From positions 1 through 64,000 of the forward strand of contig JAKADK010000006.1 in assembly GCA_021820665.1 (NCBI GenBank): 64,000 nt of DNA, written 5' to 3'. Each line of letters begins with the position of its first letter. The first letter of the stretch is position 1. Position numbers and translations under genes: made by a program. The stretch comes from Actinomycetes bacterium (lineage in GTDB: Bacteria; Actinomycetota; Acidimicrobiia; Acidimicrobiales; RAAP-2). Shown piece after piece: positions 8,471-17,159 of the stretch. The notes beneath the pieces were generated by a model that saw only the letters and a program-made list of their open reading frames with translations, made no database searches and was not told the origin of the DNA.

Positions 8471-9712
8471 CCTGGGCTCCCCGCTCGGAGAGGGAACGGG
8501 CTCGTTCGGATCGGACGGCGGTCCGTCGCGACCGCTCCGGCGTTGGTAGCGGTGGAGGAAGAACACGTGGAGCTTGCGGTAGAGGGAACCCCGCTCGAAG
8601 CGCAGGGAGGCGTAGGTGGCGCCGCCGACCGGGATGGGGAGCCAGAAGTTGAGGGCGCGGTAGGCGAGGACGCCGGAGAGCGCCTCGCCGTAGGTGGGCC
8701 CGAAGCCGACGATCATGGACGTGAGGACGACCTCGACGACCCCGAGACCGCTGGGGGTGATGGGGATGGCGGCGAGGATGTTGGCGAGGCCGTAGGCGAC
8801 GAGCAGGTTGAACGGCGAGATGAAGTAGCTGAAGGCGGCAACGAAGACCCACAGGGACGCGGCGTCGAGCAGCCAGTTGGCCGCCGCCCACACCACCGCC
8901 CGGACCAGGAGCTCCCGGTCGTCGAGGAGGGCCGAGAACCGCTTGGCCAGGCGTCCGAGGAGGGCGGTCACGCGCTGGTCGTCGATGAAGCGAAGGTGCG
9001 TGGAGAGCCGGGCGACGACGATCCCGGCGCGCTGCTCGCCTCGGGTGAGGAGGTAGAAGATCCCCCCGAACGCGCCGAGGAGCACCACCCCGAGGGCGGC
9101 GGCGAGGATGACGAAGATGGAGGCCGACGCGGACTGCCCGTGTTGATGGGTGGCAGGGGCGTGGAACCCGTGGAGCACCAGGAACCCCACGAGTGCGAGC
9201 CAGAAAATGACGTTCAGCACGACGGCCGAGCCGATCCCCTGGGTCCCGAGAGCGAACCCGGCATCCGCCCCGGCCACCCCGGACTGGGTGAGGAGGCGGT
9301 AGCCGAGGGCCGCTCCCGGCGCCGTCCCGCCCGGGGAGACGTGGCTGAGGGCCAGGGTGGACATGTTGATGCGGAACAGGCGACGCCGTCTCGGGCTCCC
9401 GGGCGGGAGCACGGCGTGGGTCAACTGGGTGTAGGCGACCAGGGACGCCCCCTCGAACAGGGCACCGAGGATCAGGTACCACGGGTTGATGTGCCCGAGC
9501 GCGGCCACCTCGGAGCGGTGGCTGGCCAGGAGGGGGACGGCGACGTAGAAGACGAAGAGGAACAGGAGGAGGATGCCGACGCTCCAGCGCACCTCCTTCC
9601 GGGCCAGCGGCCCCCGGTGCCACCAGTGACGGCGCTTCGGGATGGCGTCCTCATCGGGCATCCACGCCATGTTGGCACGGTTGGTTGCCACCACCTGCCA
9701 TGCTTGAGCCAT
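8468..9712 (-). CDS. LPG-synthase transmembrane-region (UPF0104) family membrane protein
   Basis: Integral membrane protein of about eight segments, related to the N-terminal half of lysyl-phosphatidylglycerol synthases and to Lta/AglD-type proteins. Family marks are SHVSPGGTAPGAALGYRLL near residue 130 and AIPITPSGLGVVEVVL near residue 320. No aminoacyl-transferase domain follows, so it is probably a lipid transporter or partner; substrate unknown. The ATG at 9712 has GGAAGG 6 bases upstream. This start overlaps the ATG of the divergent AI-2E gene by two bases; ATGs at 9670 and 9661 are alternatives. Length from 9712 is 414 residues. Confidence 0.8.
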   Translation of the reverse strand: MAQAWQVVATNRANMAWMPDEDAIPKRRHWWHRGPLARKEVRWSVGILLLFLFVFYVAVPLLASHRSEVAALGHINPWYLILGALFEGASLVAYTQLTHAVLPPGSPRRRRLFRINMSTLALSHVSPGGTAPGAALGYRLLTQSGVAGADAGFALGTQGIGSAVVLNVIFWLALVGFLVLHGFHAPATHQHGQSASASIFVILAAALGVVLLGAFGGIFYLLTRGEQRAGIVVARLSTHLRFIDDQRVTALLGRLAKRFSALLDDRELLVRAVVWAAANWLLDAASLWVFVAAFSYFISPFNLLVAYGLANILAAIPITPSGLGVVEVVLTSMIVGFGPTYGEALSGVLAYRALNFWLPIPVGGATYASLRFERGSLYRKLHVFFLHRYQRRSGRDGPPSDPNEPVPSPSGEPR

Positions 9713-11027
9713 GGCTGACCTTCCGAGCCAGGCGGGCGACCGGCCTGGCGACGTCCGGGACCCGGCCGGAGGAATGGGGGCGCCGACAGCGGAGACGAAC
9801 GGCGCCGGCGCCGGCGCCGTCCCGAACGGGGCCGCCGCGGGGGACGCCACCGGGGCGGGACAGGGGAGCGAGCCCGTGCAGCCGGGCGCACGCCGGGACC
9901 AGCTCTTTGCCGCGGCGGAGGCCAAGGGCGTCCCGCTGCGCACCATCCTCACCATCGATGCCGTCGTGGTGGCGACCTACGTGCTCTACCGTCTCGTGGG
10001 CCGGCTGCGGGAGATCCTCCTGTGGCTGCTCATCGCCTCGTTCATCTCGCTCATCTTGAACCCGGCGGTCGTCTGGCTCGAACACCACCGCCTGCGCCGG
10101 GCGGCGGCGGTGTCGGTGGTGTTCCTCCTCGCCGTGCTGGCGTTCGCCGGCATCGCCGGCCTGTTCGGCTACCCACTCGTCAACGCCCTCACCCACCTGG
10201 CCGAGCGCATCCCCGAGATGACCCGGCAGCTCAAGAAGGGGCACGGGGGGCTGGCGCGCGCCCTCCAGAGCGTCCACCTTCTGTCCTGGGTCCAGCACAA
10301 CGCCCCGAAGCTGGCCCAGTACGCCCACAGCCTGTCCAAGCCGGCACTGAGCCTCGGTACGAACCTGGGACGGGCCGTCTTCTCGACGATCGTCGCCCTG
10401 CTCACGATCACCTTCCTCACCCTGTTCATCCTCCTCGAGGCGCCGCGGATCCGGGCCGGTGTGCTCGGCACCATGCGACCGGACCGCCGGCAGGTCGTCG
10501 AGGAGACGGCCCGGACCGTCTCCCGGTCGGTGAGCGCCTACGTGCTCGGGACGTTCGGTCTGTCGCTCCTCTTCGGGGTCGTCGTCTACCTGACCCTGCT
10601 CGTCACGGGCGTGCCGTTCGCGTTGCTGATCGGCTTGTGGGTGGCGTTGGTGGCGATGATCCCGCTGATCGGTGGGTTGATCGCCGGCGTCCCCAGCGTG
10701 GTGATCGCCCTCTTGCACTCACCCACCGCCGCCGTGGTCGTGGCGATCGTGTTCGTCGTCTTCCAGCTGACCGAGAACCATTTCCTCTACCCGCTGGTCA
10801 TGAGCAGGACCGTGCGGATGAACCCCCTGTGGGTGCTGCTCGCCGTCCTGATCGGCGCCAATCTCGGCGGGGTCTTCGGCTCGAGCCTGGGAGCGCTGAC
10901 GGGCGCCCTGGTGGGGATCCCCGTCGGCGGCGCCTGCCAGGTCGTCTTCGGCGAGGTCTGGCGTCGCTCCCGTCCGGGAGGGGAGCCCGTCCGGGGCGAG
11001 GAACGTCCCGTAAGCTCTCCGCCGTGA
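9711..11027 (+). CDS. AI-2E family permease
   Basis: Membrane protein of the AI-2E transporter superfamily (438 residues), whose members export autoinducer-2 or act as ion antiporters. After a Gly/Ala/Pro-rich N-terminal 75 residues come paired hydrophobic segments (VVVATYVLYRL, ILLWLLIASFISLILNP), a soluble helical middle, and the conserved C-terminal cluster TGVPFALLIGLWVALVAMIPLIGG and NHFLYPLVMSRTVRMNPLWVLLAVLIGANLGG. The ATG at 9711 forms CCATGG with the divergent gene's start. The CATGCT hexamer at 9699-9704, 6 bases upstream, is only a weak promoter candidate. Confidence 0.88.
   Translation: MADLPSQAGDRPGDVRDPAGGMGAPTAETNGAGAGAVPNGAAAGDATGAGQGSEPVQPGARRDQLFAAAEAKGVPLRTILTIDAVVVATYVLYRLVGRLREILLWLLIASFISLILNPAVVWLEHHRLRRAAAVSVVFLLAVLAFAGIAGLFGYPLVNALTHLAERIPEMTRQLKKGHGGLARALQSVHLLSWVQHNAPKLAQYAHSLSKPALSLGTNLGRAVFSTIVALLTITFLTLFILLEAPRIRAGVLGTMRPDRRQVVEETARTVSRSVSAYVLGTFGLSLLFGVVVYLTLLVTGVPFALLIGLWVALVAMIPLIGGLIAGVPSVVIALLHSPTAAVVVAIVFVVFQLTENHFLYPLVMSRTVRMNPLWVLLAVLIGANLGGVFGSSLGALTGALVGIPVGGACQVVFGEVWRRSRPGGEPVRGEERPVSSPP
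11011..11016 (+). promoter_or_regulatory. -10 hexamer for the polyprenol mannosyltransferase gene
   Basis: TAAGCT, 7 bases before the GTG at 11024. It lies inside the last codons of the AI-2E gene, so the downstream gene may have its own leaderless transcript besides read-through. Confidence 0.45.
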
Positions 11028-11785
11028 ACGTCCTGGTCGTGTTGCCCACGTACAACGAGTCCTCGAACATCGAACGGGTCCTGCGCCAGATCCGTGCCGC
11101 GCTGCCCGAGGCCACGGTGCTCGTCGTGGACGACGGCAGCCCCGACGGTACGGCTGAGATGGCAGAGAAGCTGGGTGTGGAGCTGGGGGCCGTCGAAGTG
11201 GTGCGGCGGCCGTCGAAGGCCGGATTGGGCAGCGCCTACCGGGCCGGCTTCCGCTGGGGCATGGAGCGAGGGTTCGACGCCTGCGTCGAGATGGATGCCG
11301 ACCTCTCGCACGACCCCGACGCGTTGCCCCAGATCGTCGAGCCGTTGTCCGAGGGTTACGAGGTGGTGGTCGGCTCCCGCTACATCCCTGGAGGTGTGAT
11401 CCCGAACTGGTCGTGGCACCGGCGCCTGTTGTCCCGGGGGGGCAACCTCTACGCCTCGGTCCTCCTCGGCCTGGGGATCGCCGACTCCACCTCCGGGTTC
11501 CGGGCGTATGCGACGACCCTCCTCGAGAGGATCGACCTGGAGCGGGTGCGGGCCGACGGGTACGGCTTCCAGATCGAGATGACCTACGTGGCCAAGCAGG
11601 CCGGTGCCCGGATGACCGAGATCCCGATCCGCTTCGTGGACCGGGTCGAGGGTGACTCGAAGATGTCGGGTGCGATCGTGGTCGAGGCGTTGGGACTGGT
11701 CACGTGGTGGGGTGTGCGACGACTGGTCGGGCCGGCACCCGGACGTCGGCTCGGGGCGGCGCGCGTTCCGGGACCGCCGGAGTAG
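11024..11785 (+). CDS. Polyprenol monophosphomannose synthase
   Basis: GT2-family glycosyltransferase that transfers mannose from GDP-mannose to polyprenyl phosphate at the cytoplasmic face of the membrane, giving the lipid-linked donor for lipoglycan or protein mannosylation. The 253-residue protein shows VVLPTYNE at the N-terminus, VVDDGSPDGT, the catalytic region EMDADLSHDP, VVGSRY, and the Dpm1-type GFQIEMTY segment. There is no C-terminal membrane domain and no fused apolipoprotein acyltransferase of the kind seen in some actinobacteria. The GTG start overlaps the AI-2E stop (GTGA). Confidence 0.9.
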   Translation: MNVLVVLPTYNESSNIERVLRQIRAALPEATVLVVDDGSPDGTAEMAEKLGVELGAVEVVRRPSKAGLGSAYRAGFRWGMERGFDACVEMDADLSHDPDALPQIVEPLSEGYEVVVGSRYIPGGVIPNWSWHRRLLSRGGNLYASVLLGLGIADSTSGFRAYATTLLERIDLERVRADGYGFQIEMTYVAKQAGARMTEIPIRFVDRVEGDSKMSGAIVVEALGLVTWWGVRRLVGPAPGRRLGAARVPGPPE

Positions 11786-11853
11786 GGATCGGGAGGTGCC
11801 GCCGACGTGGTCCGTGCTGCCGCGATGAGCTGCCCGCACCTCGGAGGCCGGTG

Positions 11854-12558
11854 ATGAACGGTCGGGAGGGGGAGGCGACGCGCGTCCTGGTCGTCGACGA
11901 CGAGCCGTTCATCACCGATGTCGTGGCGACGGCGTTGCGGTTCGAAGGGTTCGTCGCCGACGTGGCGGCGAGCGGTGCCGAGGCGTTGCGGCTGGCGCGA
12001 GAGGTGGCGTTCGGCATCGTCATCCTGGACGTGATGCTCCCGGACATGGAGGGCATCGAGGTCTGCCGGCGGATGCGAGCGGAAGGCATCGACGTCCCCG
12101 TGCTGTTCCTCACGGCTCGCGACGCGACCGCCGACAAGGTGGAGGGACTCGCCGTCGGCGACGACTACGTGACCAAGCCGTTCAGCCTGGACGAGCTGGT
12201 GGCCCGGGTGCGGGCGGTGCTGCGGCGGACCGCATCAGAGGAGCCCGCCGGCGACGGGCGGATCCGGTTCGCCGACCTCGTGCTCGACGCGGAGACCTTC
12301 GAGGTCTGGCGGACCGGTGAGCTGATCGAGCTCACGGCTACGGAGTTCCGGCTCCTCGAGTACCTGATGATCAACGCTCGCCGCGTGGTGCCGAAGTCGG
12401 AGATCCTCGACGCCGTCTGGGACATCGACTTCGCCGGGGACCCCAACATCGTGGAGACCTACATCAGCTACCTCCGAAAGAAGATCGACTGCTACGACCC
12501 CCCGCTCGTCCACACGGTGCGCCGGGTGGGCTACAGCCTGCGCGAGCCCCGCCGATGA
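11854..12558 (+). CDS. OmpR/PhoB-family response regulator
   Basis: Two-domain regulator of 234 residues. The receiver has the acidic pair VVDDE at about residues 14-16, phosphoacceptor Asp59 in ILDVMLPDMEG, the Thr in FLTARD and Lys in VTKPF. The C-terminal winged helix shows LTATEFRLLEYL and the recognition-helix region VETYISYLRKKI with VHTVRRVGYSL. The segment before the conserved Asp-Tyr reads AVGDDY, one residue shorter than the common AGADDY. The ATG at 11854 has CGGAGG 6 bases upstream, a clear ribosome site. It overlaps the kinase gene by 4 bases and is its presumed partner. Confidence 0.95.
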   Translation: MNGREGEATRVLVVDDEPFITDVVATALRFEGFVADVAASGAEALRLAREVAFGIVILDVMLPDMEGIEVCRRMRAEGIDVPVLFLTARDATADKVEGLAVGDDYVTKPFSLDELVARVRAVLRRTASEEPAGDGRIRFADLVLDAETFEVWRTGELIELTATEFRLLEYLMINARRVVPKSEILDAVWDIDFAGDPNIVETYISYLRKKIDCYDPPLVHTVRRVGYSLREPRR

Positions 12559-14231
12559 GACTGCGACGCCGACTGGTGATCACGATGGTCGTCCTCGTCA
12601 TCGTGGCGTTGGGCACGACGTCGCTCGTGACACTCGGCTCACTCCACTCCTACCTGTACGGCCGGACGGACCAGCAGCTCGAGGAGAGCCAGGTCCAGGT
12701 GGACGATTATGTGCTCCACGCCGACCAGGTCCATGCCCCGGTCTCGGCTGCCGTCATCTCCCTCCGGGTGAGCCCGCTCGTCTACGTCGAGATCCTCGGA
12801 CCCGACGGGCAGCCGGTGGTCGTGCGGCCGTCGGGGACCCGCTCGGCCGCGGACCCGGCACCCCGCCTGCCTGCCGTCCTGCCGACGCGCCCTCCGATGA
12901 CGAGGGCGGAGCTGGACCGTATGCACGGGAGCTACCACCCCGCTGCCGCCTCCATCGACGTCCCCTCGGTGGTGCGGGGAGGCCCGGAGTACCGGCTGCA
13001 AGCCACGGCGCTCCCGGGCGGCACGCTGGTCGTCGCCACGTCGTTGGTGTCGGTGAACGACACGCTCCGGTCGCTGCGCAATGTGGAGCTCGGGATCTCG
13101 GCGGTGGTGCTGGCGGCGCTCATCGCCCTGGTCACCGTGTTCGTCAGCCGCGGTCTCCGCCCGCTCGACGACATGACCGAGACGGCGGGGGCGATCGCCG
13201 CCGGGGATCTCACCCGACGGGTGGACCCCGAAGGGGGGAAGGGGGAGATCGGCCGCCTCGGCACGGCATTGAACGGGATGTTGAGCCAGATCGAGGCGGC
13301 CTTCGTCCAACGCACCCGATCCGAGGAGCGGCTTCGGGAGTTCCTGGCCGACGCCTCCCACGAGCTGAGAACGCCCCTCACGTCGATCCGTGGGTACGCC
13401 GAGCTGATCCGGAAGGACGTGTTGGACGAGGACGGCCGCGAGCGGGCGTTGGAGCGGATCGAGAGCGAGTCGGCGCGCATGGGTCGGATCGTCGAGAACC
13501 TGCTGGCGTTGGCCCGTGCCGACGCTGCACCCGGGGTCGACCTGGCTCCCGTCGACATCGTCCCGGTGGTGGCAGGTGCCGTCGACGATGCCCGGGCGCT
13601 GGACGAGCACCATCCGATCACGCTGGAGGCACCAGCCCCTGTCGTCTGCGAGGCCGACGGCCTCCTGGTCGGGCAGATCGTGCACAACCTCCTCCAGAAC
13701 GCCATGGGGCACACCCCGCCGGCCACACCGATCGAGGTCGAGGTGGCGACGGAGCCGGGCGTCGGTGTCCTCCGTGTCCGCGACCATGGCCCGGGGCTCA
13801 CCCCGGAGCAGGCAGATCGGGTGTTCGAGCGCTTCTACCGGGCCGCTCCGGACAAGGCTCGCCGGGGGACCGGTCTCGGGCTCACGATCGTGGCTGCTCT
13901 GGCCAACCAACTCGGTGGAACGGTCTCGGTCGACAGCGCACCGGGCAGGGGGGCATGCTTCGAAGTTCGCCTCCGGCTCGCACGGGGGCCGGCGGCGGGC
14001 TCCGCTCCGTTGGCCCGGCTCGGGACGCCGGCCGGCTCGGGACGCACGGCGGCTCGGACCACGGGGTCCGACGGTGTCACGGGGTCCGACGGTGTCACGG
14101 GGTCCGACGGTGTCACGGGGTCCGACGGTGTCACGGGGTTCGACGGTGTCACGGGGTTCGACGGTGTCACGGGGTCCGACGGTGCGCGGAGCCATCCCCT
14201 CCCGATGGACGGCGATGTCGCCAGGCGGTGA
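12555..14231 (+). CDS. Sensor histidine kinase with C-terminal GSDGVT repeat tail
   Basis: Membrane sensor kinase, 558 residues. Segments: TM1 about 8-30, an extracytoplasmic region of about 150 residues, TM2 about 180-200, HAMP, the HisKA box DASHELRTPLTSIRGY with phosphoacceptor His269, then HATPase_c with the N-box NLLQNAMGHTPP, DHGPGL and RGTGLGLTIV. It should phosphorylate the adjacent response regulator. After the kinase core a Gly/Ala linker leads into seven copies of a six-residue GSDGVT or GFDGVT unit (from about residue 503), not part of any kinase domain I know. The ATG overlaps the regulator stop; the hydrolase start lies inside its 3' end. Confidence 0.94.
   Translation: MRLRRRLVITMVVLVIVALGTTSLVTLGSLHSYLYGRTDQQLEESQVQVDDYVLHADQVHAPVSAAVISLRVSPLVYVEILGPDGQPVVVRPSGTRSAADPAPRLPAVLPTRPPMTRAELDRMHGSYHPAAASIDVPSVVRGGPEYRLQATALPGGTLVVATSLVSVNDTLRSLRNVELGISAVVLAALIALVTVFVSRGLRPLDDMTETAGAIAAGDLTRRVDPEGGKGEIGRLGTALNGMLSQIEAAFVQRTRSEERLREFLADASHELRTPLTSIRGYAELIRKDVLDEDGRERALERIESESARMGRIVENLLALARADAAPGVDLAPVDIVPVVAGAVDDARALDEHHPITLEAPAPVVCEADGLLVGQIVHNLLQNAMGHTPPATPIEVEVATEPGVGVLRVRDHGPGLTPEQADRVFERFYRAAPDKARRGTGLGLTIVAALANQLGGTVSVDSAPGRGACFEVRLRLARGPAAGSAPLARLGTPAGSGRTAARTTGSDGVTGSDGVTGSDGVTGSDGVTGFDGVTGFDGVTGSDGARSHPLPMDGDVARR
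14061..14186 (+). repeat. Seven tandem 18-bp repeats in the kinase C-terminus
   Basis: Unit ACGGGGTCCGACGGTGTC repeated head to tail: units 1-4 identical, units 5 and 6 with one base change (Ser to Phe), unit 7 diverging in its last two bases. The period of 18 keeps the reading frame, giving the hexapeptide tail. Confidence 0.95.
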
Positions 14232-15030
14232 CCGGGGTGGGCGCCCCCCCGTGCTCCTCCTGCACGGGCAGCCGGGTACCGCCCGGGCGTGGGACGCGGT
14301 CGTTCCCGAGCTCTCGCGCCACCGCCGGCTCCTCGTCCCCGATCGGCCCGGCTACGGGCGCTCGACGCTCGGTCCGGCCGGCCTCGGCGACAACGCTGAG
14401 CTGGCGGCCTCGTGCCTGGTGGCCCGCGACGCCGTACCTGCCACTGTCGTCGGCCACAGTTGGGCGGGAGGGGTGGCCGTTCTCCTGGCGGCACGGCATC
14501 CGGAGCTGGTGCACAGTCTGGTGCTCGTCGGGTCCGTCGGCGCGCCGCGCAGCGTGACGGCGCTGGACCGGTTGCTCGCCCTGCCGGGCGCCGGCGATGC
14601 CCTGACCGCTGCGGGACTGGCCGGCGCCTGGGCAGCAGCGGGCCCGCTCCGGCGGGGTGCGGCGTACCTCCCGCCTCGCTGGGGGAGCCGGCTCGCCGCC
14701 CTGTTGCCGGGCGACGAGCTGGAGGAGGACTGGCGGGCGGTGGTAGGCCGGACCCGTCACGCCTTCGTGGTCGAGCAACGCGCCCTGGTCGACGAGCTGG
14801 GTGACATCCAAGCGGCGCTCCCGGACGTCAGGGCCCCGACGACGGTGGTCTCGGGAACGTGGGACGTGGTCGTCCCACTGGAAGCAAGCCGCTTCCTGGC
14901 CGATGCGATCCCCGGTGCCGAGCTCCGGGTGCTGGACGGGGTGGGCCACTTCGTGGCGCGTGACGCCCCCGAGGCGTTGATCGAGGTGATCACCGCCGCC
15001 GATCGTCGGGGACTCGACACGACGCCGTGA
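14215..15030 (+). CDS. Alpha/beta hydrolase
   Basis: Alpha/beta-fold hydrolase of 271 residues: oxyanion loop LLLHGQPGTARAW, PDRPGYGRS, nucleophile elbow GHSWAGG (Ser), and the late catalytic His in VGHFV; the acid is probably the Asp of GTWDVVVP. The substrate cannot be inferred. The ATG at 14215 lies inside the kinase 3' end (17-base overlap) and just after the repeat block; a GTG at 14182 is an alternative. The gene ends 42 bases from the convergent menF gene, with a short duplicated TCAGGCGGGAG element between them. Confidence 0.85.
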   Translation: MSPGGDRGGRPPVLLLHGQPGTARAWDAVVPELSRHRRLLVPDRPGYGRSTLGPAGLGDNAELAASCLVARDAVPATVVGHSWAGGVAVLLAARHPELVHSLVLVGSVGAPRSVTALDRLLALPGAGDALTAAGLAGAWAAAGPLRRGAAYLPPRWGSRLAALLPGDELEEDWRAVVGRTRHAFVVEQRALVDELGDIQAALPDVRAPTTVVSGTWDVVVPLEASRFLADAIPGAELRVLDGVGHFVARDAPEALIEVITAADRRGLDTTP

Positions 15031-15072
15031 GGCGTGGTCGGGACCGGGTCTCAGGCGGGAGTCAGGCGGGAG

Positions 15073-16401
15073 TCAGGCGGCGCTGTCCCCGGGTCGTCGC
15101 TCCGGCGGCGGGGACAGCGCGGTGAGGACCGACTCCAGCTTGAGCCGGGTCTCCTCGAGCTCGAGGTCGGGGTCGGACCGGTCGACGATCCCCACGCCGG
15201 CAGTGAGCCGGGCGTGCCTGCCGTCGAGCACCGCCGAGCGGATGCCGTACCACCAGGCGCCGTCCCCGGCGCGGTCGACCCAGCCCACCGGGCCGCCGTA
15301 CTGGCCGCGGCCGTGGGCCTCGAGGTGGGCGATGAGCTCGAGCGCATCGGCCGTCGGGACCCCCCCGACGGCGGGAGTGGGGTGGAGGAGCGCGGCGAGC
15401 GCGAGGGCATCCAACGGCTCGCCGGCCTCCCGCAGGGTCCCCGTGATGTCGGTTCCCAGGTGAGAGAGGGTATGGAGGGTGACGAGGCGGGGTTGGTCGG
15501 GGACGTCGAGGTGAGCGCACCACGGGCGGAGTGCGTCGGCGATGGCATCGACGACGAAGCGGTGCTCCGCCCCGTCCTTCTCCGAGGACAGCAGGAAGGA
15601 CCCGTGCCCCCTGCTGGTGCCCGCCAGCGGTCGGCACGCGACGGCGGACGCGCGTCGGGAGACCAGGAGCTCAGGGGTGGCGCCCACGAACCGCCCCCGG
15701 CCCGAGGGGAAGGCGAACACGGCACACCCCGGTTCGAGCGCCCGCCATCGCCGGATCAGTGCCGCCTCGTCCGGGACCTCGGGGAGGAGGGCGTCAGCCT
15801 GTCTGGTCACGACCACCTTGTCGACGGCCCCGGCTCGGATGGCAGCCACCGCCGCTCGTACCATGGCGGTGTAGGCGGCGTCGGACGTCGCCATGGTGAC
15901 GACCGGTCCCCCTTGACGGCGACCGGGCACCCCGCCGTGGGCATGCCCGTCGCCGCGACGGAGCCGATCGACCTCCTGTTCCACCACGTCGAGGGGATCG
16001 CGCTGGCGGGCGCCACCAGCCTGGACCACGGTGGCCCATGTCTCGCCGGTGGAGGCACGGACGAAGAGGAGCTCGGGTACGACCAGCACGGCCGGTTCGG
16101 ATCGACGGAAGGGGAACGCGCCGAAGGCCAGCACACCGCTTCCCCGGAGGCATACGGCGTCGTCGACGTCGAGGGTCTGGAGCCAACGACGGGCGACGGA
16201 GGAGGGACGGCGCGGCGGGCCCGCCTCTCGTCCGGTTCCGCCTGCGAGCTCGTCCAGGGACCCGGTCAGGCGGGCCGCCTCGCCGATCGCTGCCATCTGC
16301 AGCTCGCCGTCGTCGAAGAAGATGCCCCGACCGGCAGCCGCTCCGACGAGGTCGAGCGCGAGGGAGGGCTCGAGCCGCCGGCTGGAGGCGACAAGGGTCA
16401 C
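15073..16401 (-). CDS. menF: Isochorismate synthase
   Basis: Converts chorismate to isochorismate, the first step of menaquinone synthesis. The 442-residue protein belongs to the chorismate-utilising family; the C-terminal catalytic domain has KVVVTRQAD, FVGATPELLV, the conserved CRPLAGTSRG, SEKDGAEHRFVV, HTLSHLGTDI, LHPTPAVGGVP and GPVGWVD. The base Lys of KVVVTR and the GTP-type PAVGG loop match isochorismate rather than anthranilate synthases. The GTG start overlaps the menG stop (GTGA), so menF is the last gene of a merR-menG-menF operon. A siderophore or salicylate role is possible but the methyltransferase neighbour favours quinone synthesis. Confidence 0.88.
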   Translation of the reverse strand: MTLVASSRRLEPSLALDLVGAAAGRGIFFDDGELQMAAIGEAARLTGSLDELAGGTGREAGPPRRPSSVARRWLQTLDVDDAVCLRGSGVLAFGAFPFRRSEPAVLVVPELLFVRASTGETWATVVQAGGARQRDPLDVVEQEVDRLRRGDGHAHGGVPGRRQGGPVVTMATSDAAYTAMVRAAVAAIRAGAVDKVVVTRQADALLPEVPDEAALIRRWRALEPGCAVFAFPSGRGRFVGATPELLVSRRASAVACRPLAGTSRGHGSFLLSSEKDGAEHRFVVDAIADALRPWCAHLDVPDQPRLVTLHTLSHLGTDITGTLREAGEPLDALALAALLHPTPAVGGVPTADALELIAHLEAHGRGQYGGPVGWVDRAGDGAWWYGIRSAVLDGRHARLTAGVGIVDRSDPDLELEETRLKLESVLTALSPPPERRPGDSAA

Positions 16402-17159
16402 GGGCGCCCGACCCGGGTGGCGGTGAGGAGCTGGCTGAGCCCTCCGGAGAGCAGCCGGTGGTTGACCGTCGAGAACCCGGAGCGGAGCAGCATCGAGCGG
16501 AGCTCACGGACCGGGGGGAGGTAGGCGGTGGAACGGGGAAGGTACTCGTAGGCGGCGCGATCCGACAGGAGGCCACCGAGGAGGGGGACGGCACGGCGGA
16601 ACCACAGGCCGTGGCCGATCGCCAGGATCGGGTTGGCCGGCTCGGCGACGTCGAGGAGGCTGATCCGTCCCCCGGGCCGCACGACCCGGGCCAGCTCCAC
16701 GAAGGTGCCTTCGAGGTCGGCGAAGTTCCGGAGGGCGTACCCGCACGTGGCGCCGGCCACCGCCCCGTCGGCCAGCGGGAGTGCCGCCGAGTCCGCCTGG
16801 ACGAGCGGGGCACCGGCGTGGCTGGCACGCAGCATGCCGGCCGAGAGGTCCACACCGAGGACCAGGTGGCCACGGGCGGCCAGGAGGGCGGACAGGTCGC
16901 CGGTGCCGCACGCCAGGTCCAACACGGTCGTCCCCGGGGGCAGGCCCAATGCCGCCACCGTCGTGGCCCGCCAGGACCGATCGAGGCCGAAGGTCATCAC
17001 CCGGTTGACGAGGTCGTACCGGGGGGCGATGGTGTCGAACATCTGCCGCACCCGGGCGGTCTTTGCCGCGCCGACCGGAAGGTCGTCGGCGCCGCGGTCC
17101 GCCCGACGCCACCGCGAGGGTTGCCACCGTCCTCCGGCGCGAGTGCCGAACGCCTTCAC
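16398..17159 (-). CDS. menG: Demethylmenaquinone methyltransferase (UbiE/MenG)
   Basis: SAM-dependent C-methyltransferase for the last step of menaquinone synthesis. At 253 residues it shows the UbiE signature FDTIAPRYDLVNRVMTFGLDR, SAM-binding VLDLACGTGDLS, ADSAALPLAD and RVVRPGGRISLLDV. I set the start at GTG 17159, which overlaps the merR stop (GTGA) and gives a basic N-terminus of about 35 residues before the fold; a later internal start cannot be excluded. Confidence 0.88.
   Translation of the reverse strand: MKAFGTRAGGRWQPSRWRRADRGADDLPVGAAKTARVRQMFDTIAPRYDLVNRVMTFGLDRSWRATTVAALGLPPGTTVLDLACGTGDLSALLAARGHLVLGVDLSAGMLRASHAGAPLVQADSAALPLADGAVAGATCGYALRNFADLEGTFVELARVVRPGGRISLLDVAEPANPILAIGHGLWFRRAVPLLGGLLSDRAAYEYLPRSTAYLPPVRELRSMLLRSGFSTVNHRLLSGGLSQLLTATRVGRP

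Noticed and set aside
6875-9718. A plus-strand open frame of about 950 codons across the SEDS and flippase-like genes.
   Set aside because: Both opposite-strand genes have clear membrane-protein signatures; the plus-strand product is a repetitive Asp/Glu/His/Gly-rich sequence caused by codon complementarity.
14061-14186. Tandem repeats considered as a CRISPR array.
   Set aside because: The 18-bp units are contiguous without spacers, in frame with a kinase gene, and no cas genes lie nearby.
15051-15076. Duplicated TCAGGCGGGAG between convergent hydrolase and menF genes as a regulatory site.
   Set aside because: Only two short copies, one running into the menF stop; no dyad symmetry and no other copy noticed in the window.
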